Assembly (NCBI RefSeq): GCF_030813595.1
Contig: NZ_JAUSUH010000009.1
Location: 62,001-126,000, forward strand
Source: Ancylobacter vacuolatus
Lineage (GTDB): Bacteria > Pseudomonadota > Alphaproteobacteria > Rhizobiales > Xanthobacteraceae
Length of the DNA: 64,000 bases
Direction: 5' to 3'
A program made the position numbers and the translations under genes. Below, piece by piece: positions 9,098-19,200 of this stretch; positions within the stretch are counted from its first letter, which is position 1; each line of letters opens with the position of its first letter. The notes under the pieces are model-generated. The model saw nothing but the letters and a program-made list of their open reading frames with translations, was not told the origin of the DNA and searched no databases.

Positions 9098-10000
9098 ATG
9101 TCGGTTACCCAGCTTCGCGCTTTCCATTTCGTCGCCGCAGCCGGCAGCTATTCCCAGGCTGCGCGCGGCATGGCGGTCAGCCAGTCGACCCTGTCCGGCC
9201 AGGTCCGCCAGCTGGAGGCGGCGTCCGGCATGGCGCTGTTCGAGCGCAAGGCGCGCGGCGTCACGCTCACCCCGGACGGGGAGGCGCTCTACAAGGTCAC
9301 CTCGCGCCTGTTCGCCGCGCTCGCGGAGGCGCGCACCCTGCTCAAGAGCCGCACCAATGAGGGCGGGCGCCTGCGCATCGCGGCCGATGGCGTGGTGCAT
9401 TCGCTGCCCATATTGCGAGCGCTGAAGCAGCAGCGCCCGCGGCTGGTGTTCTCACTGATCGTGCAGAACTCCGACAGCGTGATCGAGCAATTGCTGGAAT
9501 ACCGTGCCGATATCGGCATCACCGCGCAGCTGCCCACCGATCCGCGGCTGCATGTGCGCCCGCTGTCCTCGATGAAGATCGGCATCTTCCTGCCCGAGCG
9601 GCATCCCTGGACCGCGCGCACGGAACTGTGCCTGGCCGATCTCAGCGGCTGCCCTTTCGTGCTGCGCGAGCGCGGCTCGCGCACCCGCGAGGTGTTCGAG
9701 CAGAATCTGGCGCTTCAGGACATTTCGCTCGGGCCGATCCTGGAGGTTTCGACCCGCGAGGGGGTGCGCGAGGCGGTGGCCGCCGGCTTCGGCGCCGGCG
9801 TGGTGGCGGATCTGGAATTCGGCTTCGACACGCGGCTGCGCTTTCTTCCTCTGCGCGACGCGCCGATCGCCATCGACGAATATCTCGTCTGCCTCGACGA
9901 GCGGCGGCGGCTGCCCATCGTCACGGAGTTCTTCGCCTGCGCCGCCGCGACCTTCACTCCTCCCGCATCGCCCGCGCGATCTGGTCCCGAAGCGGCTTGA
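9098..10000 (+). CDS. LysR-family transcriptional regulator
   Basis: 300 aa from the ATG at 9098, which has AGGAGG at 9080-9085. The upstream in-frame extension to 8987 lacks homology because the family helix-turn-helix begins right at MSVTQLRAFHFVAAAGS. The HTH covers about residues 4-60, with AVSQSTLSGQVRQLE as the recognition region; the rest is the periplasmic-binding-like effector domain. It sits between the two halves of the RTX/type I secretion island and diverges from RTX gene 1, so a role in controlling that gene is a reasonable inference. Its last 47 bp overlap tail-to-tail with the adaptor gene on the other strand. The effector is unknown. Confidence 0.85.
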   Translation: MSVTQLRAFHFVAAAGSYSQAARGMAVSQSTLSGQVRQLEAASGMALFERKARGVTLTPDGEALYKVTSRLFAALAEARTLLKSRTNEGGRLRIAADGVVHSLPILRALKQQRPRLVFSLIVQNSDSVIEQLLEYRADIGITAQLPTDPRLHVRPLSSMKIGIFLPERHPWTARTELCLADLSGCPFVLRERGSRTREVFEQNLALQDISLGPILEVSTREGVREAVAAGFGAGVVADLEFGFDTRLRFLPLRDAPIAIDEYLVCLDERRRLPIVTEFFACAAATFTPPASPARSGPEAA

Positions 10001-11306
10001 CGAGGTAGCTCAGCGCCGTGCGCTCGCCGGTCTGCAGATGCACCTCGGCCGGCATGCCGGGCATCAGCTGCAGCCCGTTCAGCCGGGCGATCTCCTGCGC
10101 CGGCAGGGCGACCTGCGCGACATAGAAGCTGGTGCCGGCCTTCTCGTCCTTGGTGAGGTCGGCGGCGATGCGCGCCACCATGCCGGCCAGTTCCGGCGTG
10201 GTCTTCTGGCTGAAGGCGGAGAGCCGCACCATGGCCGGCTGGCCGATCAACACCTGGTCGATATCGGCCGGGTTGACATGGATCTCGACCACCAGACGGT
10301 CATGCTCGGGCACGATCAGCATCGCGGTCTCGCCGGGCGCGATCACCCCACCCACCGTGTGGGTGGCCAGTTCGTGCACCACGCCGGAAATCGGCGCGAT
10401 CAGTTCCACCCGGGTCAGCTTGTCCTGCGCGGCGATGCGGCGCTCCTGCAGCTCGGCCCATTTGCCCTCGATCTCGCGCAGCTCCTCGATCACCTCGGCG
10501 CGCATGTCCTGGCCGATCTGGATGATCTGCAGCTCGGTCTCGCTGGTGCGCCCGCGCGAGCGCGCCAGCTCGGCCTGGAGCTGCCCGCGCTCGCCCTCGA
10601 TGCGGACCTCCTCGCGCTGGAGCGAGCGCAGCCGCGTCAGCGGTGTCAGCCCCTTGCGGTGCAGCTCGGTGGCGCCGGCGATCTCCTCGGCGATATAGGC
10701 CAGCTCCGCGCTCTTGGCCGCGATCTGGGCGGAAAGGCCGGCAGCTTCGTCGACCAGCTGCTCGATGCGGGCGCGCAGTTGCAGCACCTGGCCTTCCAGC
10801 GCGGCGCGGCGGGACGTGAACAGGCTGATCTCGCCGTCGATCGCCCGGCCGGCATTCTCCTCCGCACGGCGCGCCAGCAGCGCGGCGGGGTAGTCGATGC
10901 TGCCCCGGGAATCGCGCTCGGCCTCCAGCCGGGCGCGGCGGGCGGCCAATTCCACCAGCTGGGTGTCGACCACGGCGAGATTGGCGCGGGTGACGGTGTC
11001 GTCGAGCCGCAGCAGCACGTCCGCCGCTTCCACCTTCTGGCCATTGCGCACGCGGATCTCGCCGACCACGCCGCCCTCGGGATGTTGGATGCGCTTGGCG
11101 TGGCTTTCCACCACCACCGTGCCCACCGCCAGCACCGCGCCGTTGAGCGCGGCGGTGGCGGCCCAGCCGCCGCAGCCCAGCACGAGGAAGAGCGCGACAA
11201 TGAGCGCCAGCCACAAATGGCGGTTGACCCCGTCATCGGCCACGCTGGCCGCCGGAAGCAGGCGGGAGAGCCGCGCGCGCAGGCGGGTGAACAGGGTGTC
11301 GATCAT
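9954..11306 (-). CDS. HlyD-family type I secretion membrane-fusion (adaptor) protein
   Basis: 450 aa, the usual length for PrtE/HlyD adaptors. The start is the ATG at 11306, which overlaps the ABC exporter stop (ATGA); the open frame upstream of it is a shadow of the exporter. A cytoplasmic tail precedes a single membrane anchor at about residues 31-53. The first half-lipoyl strand follows (RIQHPEGGVVGEIRVRNGQ), then a long coiled coil (~100-270), the returning half-lipoyl (APISGVVHELATHTVGG) and the beta-barrel domain. In this family the protein links the inner-membrane ABC pump to an outer-membrane TolC channel; no TolC gene is in the window. Its 3' end overlaps the convergent LysR gene by 47 bp. 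Confidence 0.92.
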   Translation of the reverse strand: MIDTLFTRLRARLSRLLPAASVADDGVNRHLWLALIVALFLVLGCGGWAATAALNGAVLAVGTVVVESHAKRIQHPEGGVVGEIRVRNGQKVEAADVLLRLDDTVTRANLAVVDTQLVELAARRARLEAERDSRGSIDYPAALLARRAEENAGRAIDGEISLFTSRRAALEGQVLQLRARIEQLVDEAAGLSAQIAAKSAELAYIAEEIAGATELHRKGLTPLTRLRSLQREEVRIEGERGQLQAELARSRGRTSETELQIIQIGQDMRAEVIEELREIEGKWAELQERRIAAQDKLTRVELIAPISGVVHELATHTVGGVIAPGETAMLIVPEHDRLVVEIHVNPADIDQVLIGQPAMVRLSAFSQKTTPELAGMVARIAADLTKDEKAGTSFYVAQVALPAQEIARLNGLQLMPGMPAEVHLQTGERTALSYLVKPLRDQIARAMREE

Positions 11307-13009
11307 GCGGCCACCGGCGTCTTGAGAACCTTGCCCAGAACCTGCTCCTTCGGGCCGAAGGCCTGCTGCTGGCCGGCGCCCATCATCAGCACGAGATCGA
11401 CCGCCGCCAGCGCGCTGGGCCGGTGGGCGATGACGACCACCACCCGCTTGGCCTCGCGCGCCCACATGATCGCCCGCGTCAGCGCCGCCTCGCCATCGGC
11501 GTCGAGGTTGGAATTGGGCTCGTCGAGCACGATGAGGAAGGGCTCGCCATAGAGCGCCCGGGCCAGCGCTACCCGCTGGCGTTCGCCGGCGGAGAGCGCG
11601 ATTCCGCCCTCGCCGAGGCGCGTGTCATAGCCGTTCGGCAGCTTGAGGATCAGCTCGTGCACACCGGCGCGCTCGGCGGCGGCGATGATGGCGGCGGGCG
11701 CGGCATCGGCGCGGAAGCGGGCGATGTTTTCCGCCACCGTGCCGTCGAACAGCTCGATATCCTGCGGGAGATAGCCAATATGGGCGCCCAGCGCGTCGCG
11801 GTCCCACTGTTCGATCGCCGCGCCGTCGAGCCGCACGCCGCCCTTGGACGAGGGCCAGGCGCCGACCAGCCCGCGCGCCAGCGTCGACTTGCCCGAGCCG
11901 CTATGGCCGATGACCCCGACCGCGCTGCCCGCCTCCACGGCGAAGGTCAGCCCGGCAATGGTCGCCTTGGGCTGGCCCGGCGGCGCGACGGCGAGCCCGG
12001 CGACATCGAGCCGCGCCTTCGGGGCCGGCAGCGGCATGGTCTGGGGCGCGGGAGGAAACTCCGCAGACAGCGCCGACAGCCTTGCATGGGCCTGCCGCGC
12101 CGCGATGAAGCCGCGCCAGTTGGAGATGGCGAGTTCCACCGGCGCCAGCGCCCGCGACGACAGGATGGAGGAGGCGATCATCGCCCCCGACGACGCCTCG
12201 CCCTCGATCACCAGCCAGGCGCCGGCCGCCAGCATCAGCGATTGCAGCAGGAAGCGGAACACCTTGCTCAGCGCGGAGAGGTCGCCCGCCACATTCACCG
12301 CGCGCTGGTTGTCGCCGAGATAGGCGGCATGGGCCTCGAACCAGCGCGCCCGCATGGTCGCGGTCAGCCCCATGGCGGTGATGGTCTCGGCATTGCGGCA
12401 ATAGGTTTCCGCCAGCCCGTTGCGGGTGGAGGAGCGGCGGGCGGCGATGCGGGTGGGCGCCCGTGTGGCGAATTCGGTGATCAGCATGAAGGCGCAGAGC
12501 ACGAGGATGCCGGCGAGCCCGACCAGCCCGAACACCGGGTGGAACAGGAACAGCACGCCGAGATAGAGCGGCATCCAGGGCAGGTCGAAAATCGCGACCG
12601 GACCCTGGCCCGAGAGGAACTGGCGTATCTGGTCGAGATCGCGCACCGGCTGCTGGCCGTTGCCGTCGCGCCCGCGCTTCAGCACGAGGGCGGACATGAG
12701 GTCGAAGGAAAGCGGGCGCAGCTTCGCATCGAGCCGCATGCCCAGCCCCACCAGCACGCGGGCACGCAGCAGGTCGAGCACGCCCTGGAACGCATAGAGC
12801 ACCATGGCGAGCACCAGCAGCGCCACGAGGGTGGGCAGGCTCCGGCTCGCCAGCACCCGGTCATAGATCTGCAACATGAAGAACGGGCCGGTCAGCATCA
12901 ACAGATTGATGACGCAGCTCAAAGCGCCGATGCCGACCAGAACGCTCCGGCAGGAGGCGAAGGCGGCGGCGACGGGCGAGGCTGATGATGGGCCGCTCAT
13001 TGCTTTCAT
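11303..13009 (-). CDS. Type I secretion ABC exporter (PrtD-like permease/ATPase)
   Basis: 568 aa. The N-terminal membrane domain has helices visible near residues 25-45, 60-78, 145-180 and 250-275. The C-terminal ATPase has Walker A GHSGSGKST (368-376), signature LSAGERQ and Walker B VLDEPNSNLD. The PNSNLD form and the lack of a C39 peptidase-like N-terminal domain are typical of PrtD/AprD exporters of RTX proteins with an uncleaved C-terminal signal. It lies 213 bp downstream of RTX gene 2 and overlaps the adaptor gene by 4 bp, so gene 2, exporter and adaptor form one operon. The same pump very probably exports RTX protein 1, whose secretion module is similar. ATG at 13000 is an alternative start. 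Confidence 0.92.
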   Translation of the reverse strand: MKAMSGPSSASPVAAAFASCRSVLVGIGALSCVINLLMLTGPFFMLQIYDRVLASRSLPTLVALLVLAMVLYAFQGVLDLLRARVLVGLGMRLDAKLRPLSFDLMSALVLKRGRDGNGQQPVRDLDQIRQFLSGQGPVAIFDLPWMPLYLGVLFLFHPVFGLVGLAGILVLCAFMLITEFATRAPTRIAARRSSTRNGLAETYCRNAETITAMGLTATMRARWFEAHAAYLGDNQRAVNVAGDLSALSKVFRFLLQSLMLAAGAWLVIEGEASSGAMIASSILSSRALAPVELAISNWRGFIAARQAHARLSALSAEFPPAPQTMPLPAPKARLDVAGLAVAPPGQPKATIAGLTFAVEAGSAVGVIGHSGSGKSTLARGLVGAWPSSKGGVRLDGAAIEQWDRDALGAHIGYLPQDIELFDGTVAENIARFRADAAPAAIIAAAERAGVHELILKLPNGYDTRLGEGGIALSAGERQRVALARALYGEPFLIVLDEPNSNLDADGEAALTRAIMWAREAKRVVVVIAHRPSALAAVDLVLMMGAGQQQAFGPKEQVLGKVLKTPVAA

Positions 13010-13150
13010 GAACCTGGCACTCTTTGGTCAACCGTTCGGACCGGCCAGAGGGCCGATCACGCCGTCCTTAGTGCTCCGGGCTGACAGATGCGTGACGCAC
13101 GCACCATCCAGGCCGGCCGGCGACAGACGCCGGTACTGGGCGGGGGAAGC

Positions 13151-13182
13151 CCCCGCCGGCGGCGCTTGGGCCGCCGGCGGGG
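13151..13182 (-). terminator. Hairpin between RTX gene 2 and its exporter (probable attenuator)
   Basis: A perfect 13-bp GC-only stem (13151-13163 with 13170-13182) closes a 6-nt loop. On the minus strand it is followed only by GCTTCCCC, not a real U-run, so termination would be partial. It lies within the 213-bp gap after the RTX stop and before the exporter. A similar partial stop between structural and export genes is known from hly operons, where it keeps toxin mRNA in excess of exporter mRNA. Confidence 0.55.
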
Positions 13183-13222
13183 CCGGGTTGGAACCGCTCT
13201 GGCGCGGTGGGGACGGGAGGGC

Positions 13223-16200
13223 TCAGACGAAGGCGAAATCGTCGGCGCCGAGACCGCTACGGGTGGCGTGCTCGATGAGCACATAGTTGTCGCCGCTCGC
13301 ATCCAGCTGGAGAACCACGCCGTCCTCCGTGTCGACCATGGCCGCCAGCACCTGGCTGAAGGTCTCGAAGTCGAGCCCCTGCAGCTCGATGCTGTCCTGG
13401 CCGGTCCGGAAGTCGGTGATGATGTCCGCGCCGGAATTGGCGCCGAACACGAAGACATCGCGGCCGATGCCGCCCGACAGAACGTCCTCGCCCTCCCCGC
13501 CTTCAAGGCGGTCGCGGCCGAGGCCGCCCTTCAGCTCGTCGTCGCCGCTGCCGCCGTCGAGAGCGTCATTGCCGATGCCGCCTTCGAGGACATCCTCGCC
13601 GTCCCCGCCTTCAAGCGTGTCGCTGCCGATGCCGCCGCGAAGCTCGTCGTCGCCGTCGCCGCCTTCGAGCCGGTCATTGCCGATCCCGCCCTCGAGCACG
13701 TCATCGCCGGCACCACCGGCAAGCCGGTCATGCCCGATGCCGCCGCGCAGGAGGTCCGAGCCCTCGCCGCCATCAAGCTGGTCGTCGCGAAGGCCGCCGC
13801 GAATTGTGTCGTCGCCGGCGTCGCCGAAGATGCGGACGCTTGTCGTGGACGGGCCGCCGAGCACGTCATCACCCGCCGTGCCGTGCTGCCAGCCCTCATG
13901 GCCGGGCTCGTCGACCTCCGGCGCCTCGACCGTCAGCGTGACGGTCGCGGTCGAGGTGCCGCCCTTCCCGTCGGCGACCGTGTAGGTGAACGAGGCCGCG
14001 CCCTCATAGCCCGCTGCCGCCGTGAAGACGATCTTGCCGTCGACCAGCGCCACCGAGCCATGGGTCGCGCCCTGCACCGAGAGGATGCTGAGCGTATCGG
14101 CGTCGGCATCGGTGTCGTTGACCAGCAGCGCCGCGGCCGCCAGCGAGAGGGCAAGGCCCGCCGTCACCGTGAAGCCGCCGTCATTCTGCGCCACCGGCGC
14201 GGTGTTCGGGCGCGGCTGGACGTTGACCACCACCTTCGCCGTGTCCTGGCCGCCCTTGCCGTCGGAGACGGTGTAGGTGAACGAGGCCGCCCCGGTAAAG
14301 CCGTCGGTCGGGGTGAACACCACCTTGCCGTCGACCAGCGCGACGGTGCCGTGGGTCGCGCCCTGCACCGAGACCAGGGTCAGGGTGTCGCCATCGGCGT
14401 CGGTGTCATTGGCGAGCAGGCTGGAGGCCGCCAGCGTCACCCCCGCCTCTTCCAGCACATAGAGCCGGTCGTCGAGCGCGTCGGGGTGCCGGTTGGCCGC
14501 GGCCTCCACATTGAGGGTGACCGTGGCCTTGTCCGTGCCGCCCTTGCCGTCGGAGACGGTGTAGCTGAACGAGGCCGTGCCGGAGAAGCCGGCGGTCGCC
14601 TTGAACAGGACGTTGCCGGCATCGTCGAGTACCACCGTGCCGCCAATCGCGTCCTGCACCGAGACGATAGCGAGCTCATCGGCATCGGCATCAAGATCAT
14701 TGGCGAGCAGCAGAGCGGCGGCCAGCATCAGCGAGGAACCCGCCGTCACCGCGAAGCCGTTATCGTTCGCCGCTTCCGGCGCGGCATTGTCGCCGGGCTG
14801 CACCGGCCCATCCGCCAGCGACACCACGCTCAGATTATCGAACGCGACGCCCGCGCTGCCCCAGGAATAGAGGCCGACCGTGCCGGCATCGAGATTGTGG
14901 TCCTCGATGTCATAGGCAAAGACCGGCTCGCCATTGACATAGGCCTGCATCTTGCCGCCGGCGGTGTCGACGCGCAGATGGATCGGCTCGCCGCTGATAT
15001 AGCGGCCCGGCACCTGGGCGAGGGTCTTCTCATAGCCGTCGACCATGCTGCGCAGCTGCCAGAGGCCGCCTTCGCGGTCGAGTTCCATCTTGTAGTAGTT
15101 CTGCGGGTCCTGGTAGTGCAGCAGGATGCCCAGGCCGTCATCATCCGGGGTCACGATGGTGACCTCGACCGAATAGTCGCTCCATTCCGCCGCTTCGGGC
15201 GCGTTGTAGAGGGCATAGGTGCCCTTGCGCAGCGCGTTGTAGCCATCGCCCAGCGGGCTCCAGCCACGGTTCCACGGGTCGGGATCGGAAGCGTTGCCAT
15301 TGGAGATGAGCTGGCGCGAGTGAATGTCCGACATCTGGAACAGCTTGCCGTCGCGCAGCTGCCAGTCGGACGCGCCACCCAGCGTGCCCTCGTCGACAAG
15401 AGTCCAGCCGGCGAGCGTGCCGCCCGTGAAGCCCTCGCTCAGCAGCACCTTGTCGGCGCCGACGACATCGACCTTGACGTAGTCGCGGGAGATCTTGCCG
15501 GCGGCGTCGGTGACCTCGAGCGTCACGCCCTTGGTGCCGACGGGGAGAGAGAGGGTCGCCTGCTTGCCGGTGCCGATCTCCTCGCCATCGAGCAGCCAGC
15601 GATAGGCCACGATGGCCGCCGGCCCGAAGGAGCCGGAGGCCGAAAGCGCGACCGTGGCGACGCCGTCGCCATCATGGTCGATGCTGCGCATGTCGCCGGC
15701 ACCGTGCGCGGCCAGCGCCACCTCATTGACCGCGACATTGTCGAAGATCGCGCTCTTCTGGTTGCTGGAGAGCACGCCGATGGTGCCGGCGGCGAGCGGC
15801 GCGCTGTCGATCACCGGCCCGCCGAAGACGTTGGTGTCGTCGAGCAGCACGGTGATCGCGCCATTCACCACGGCGACACGCAGTTCCATCTCGTCATTGA
15901 AGCGGTAGCCGCCCGTGGCCGAGGCGAGCACGGTCTCGACGCCGTCCTGCACCTTGATCAGCTGGCGGGAATAGCTCTCGCCGTCCAGTTCGAGCCGGTA
16001 ATAATTGTTCTCGTCGGTGTAGTAGAACACCGTGCCGATCACATCGTCGTCGGTGGAGCGGATGGTGACGTCGAAGACATAGTTTTTCCACGCCAGCGCG
16101 GCGGGATCGTTCCACACCAGAACCTTGTCGGGATTGTCCTGCGAGTAGTAGAGCGCACCTTCCGGGGCGTCGATCGAGGCATCGTCATCCCTGCGCGAAT

Positions 16201-19200
16201 GAACGCTGCCTTTCACCTTCCAGAAGCCGGTGTCGGATTCGTCCAGGAAGTCGAGCTGGGCATTGCCGAAGGTGGCGTCGAGGTTGCCGGAGAGGTCGAA
16301 CTGCGTGGTGTTCGCGTCCGGCGCCTGCGTGAAGATGCCGCCGGCCTTGGCACCGCCGAGCGCCGCGATCTGCTCGGCCGAGAGCACACCCTCGGTGAAC
16401 GACACGCTGTTCACATAGGCGTCGGACATTTCGCCGTCCTCGTCGGCGAACAGCAGGAAGCCCTTCTCGCCATCGAGCTTGAAGCGCTCGGCATCCACGA
16501 CCCGCGAGCCGATGAGCGTGCCGTTCAGATATTTGCTGAGGGTGACGGTGCCGTCCGAGCCCTGGTCCACCACCAGGGCGATGCGCTGCCACTCGCCATA
16601 GGCGAAAGCGCCGTCATAGCCGCCACCGCCGAGCTCGGCCAGGCCGGTACCGTTGTTGCGGCGGATGAACACGTCGCCGTCGCTGGTGTTGCTCGGGTCG
16701 GTCTGCAGCAGCGAGATGTAGCGGCCCTGGCCGGCGGGGACCAGCACGTCCATGACGAGGCTGTATTCGGTGATGACGTCGTCATCGCCGGCCGGCGTCA
16801 CCACGAAGCCCTGCTTTTCCTTCGGCGCGGGGAAGAACATCACCTGGTCGTCGCCGCCCGGGAGGCCGGGAATGCCGTAGGAGGCCGCCGTGCCGAAGGT
16901 GGTCAGCGCCTCCAGCGCGTCGCCCTTCTTGTCGACGATGGTGATCGTGCCGGCGCCGAGGCTGGCGGCCATGTCGCCATTGAAATCGAACTGCACGGTG
17001 CGCCCGTCGCTCACGGCGGAGAGCGGTCCGGCGGCCTTGGCGCTGCCCATGTCGGCGATCTCGCTGGCGCTGAACACGCGGTCGGAGAACACGACGCTGT
17101 TGAGATGCCCGTAGCCGCTTTCGCCATTGTCGTCAGCGAGCAGGTAGAAGCCGCCCTCGCCGTCGATCTTCAGGCGATCCATCGCCACCACCTGCGAGCC
17201 GACGAAGCTGCCGTCGATATATTTGCTCAGCGTCGCGGTGGCGTCGTCGATCTTCTCGACGGTCAGCGCGATGCGGTGCCACTGGCCATAGGTGATGGTG
17301 CCATGGGCGCCGCGCAGGATTTCCAGCGTGCCGGTGCCGTTGTTCTTGTTCTCGATGAAGATGACGCCGTCCTCGGCGTTTTCGAGGTCGTTCTGGAACA
17401 GCGAGAAATAGGTGCCCTGGCCGTCATAGACCATCAGGTCCATCATCAGCGTGTAGGATTCGAAGTCGTCGCCGGCGGACGGCTCGAAATCCGGCTGCAC
17501 ATGGTAGTATTGAGTGCCTTCGAGCGGGGGGAAGGAGAGCACGCCGGCATCGCCGCCCGCCAGCGCCGGAGCGCCGGCCTGCGAGGCGGTCTCAAGCAGG
17601 GTCGTGTTCGTCAGCAGCGGCCGGACCGTGGTCCAGCCGCGAGCATCGCCATCGTTGAAATTGTCGACCAGCAAGGTGCGCTCGCCGCTGACGACGACGC
17701 GGATCTCGTCGCGCGTCACCACGCCGGCGCGGTCCTCGACCTCAAGCGTCAGCTTGTGGCTGCCGACCTCAAGGGAGACGGTCGGCTTCTGGCCGGTGGC
17801 CACCACCTGGCCGTCCTTGTCGAGCCAGCGATATTCGACGATCGCATCGCCCGGGTTGCGCGAGGCGCTCGCATCGAGCACCACCGCGCCCTCGTCAGCG
17901 CCGGCCGTGGCGGTGGCAAAGATGTCGTCGCCGGCATCGGCCAGCGCCTGCGGCGTCACCGGGCCGAGATCGAGCCCGTCGAGTACCTGGTCGTGCTCCT
18001 TATAGTCGCCCTGCAGCTCGCCTTCGGTGCGCCCGCCGGTGAGGTAGCTGTCAAATTCGGTGAAATAGGTCTCGGTCGAGATGGTGCCGGCTTCCGGGTC
18101 GACCACGACCAGGCGAATGGCGCCATTGCCGCCGCGCCCGCCATTGATCTCGTTGGCGACGCCGTTCTGGTAGTTCACCAGCATCTGGTGAACCGGCTGG
18201 CCATACTGGTTGTAGCTGGTCACGGTTTCGGCGCCGTCGCCGAAGATGTGGCCCGAGAACGTCATCGCGACATTCGGGTACTTGCTGGCCAGCTCGCGCC
18301 AGATGGTCTCGCCGTCATTGGGATTTTCGAGCGTGTTGCCCATGCCGTAGTCGTAGCCGGTGCCCTCGTTGAACAGCGGCGAACCGAGCGGATCATGCCG
18401 GCCGGCGAAGTTGGTCATCGAGTGGTTGGCGATGATGACGCGGTGATCGGCATGCGCCTCGATGACATCGCCGGCCCAGCGCAGCACGTCGTCGCGCACG
18501 CCGAATTCCATCGACATGACAAGCCACTTGGTGCCGTCAGGCGCGGTGAAGGTGTGGTAGTTGTTCTTGGAGCTTTCCGGCTCCTGGTCATAGACGCCGC
18601 CAAAGGTGGGGCTGGTGGCGGCCTGCTTCTCCGGCGAGAACAGGTCGTCGAGATAGACCGAGCTGTGGTCGTTGGCTCGGCCCTGGTCGCTCTGGTCGTG
18701 GTTTCCCGGCAGCAGCGAATAGGGGATCTTGCCGTCGAGCTTGCGCAGCGCCGCCTCGGCGATCGCCCAGTTTTCCGCCGTGTTGCGCTGGGTGATGTCG
18801 CCGACATGGATGGCGAACTCGATGCCCAGGCTTTCCTGGTGATCGACCAGCCATTGGGTCATGTCGCCGAAGATGTGGTTGAGGTCGGCGTTGGACGTGT
18901 AGTCCTGCGTGTCGGGCATCACCGCAATGGTGAAGGCGCTCTCGCTGGCCACGCGTACGCGGACATTCTCGACCGCCGTGGCGCCGTTGGCATCGGTCGC
19001 GGTGATCTTGAGATCGGTGTAGCCCAGCGTCTCAAGAAAATCGATGGTCAGTTCGCTGCCCTCGATCCGGACCGCGGCGACCGCGGGGTCGCTGCTCGCG
19101 ATCGTATAGGTGAGGCCGCTGCCGCCGAACACGCCGTTCAGATCGATGACACGATCTTCCGAGCCGCGCGTCGCCATGAAGTCGAGGATTGGGCTGACGA

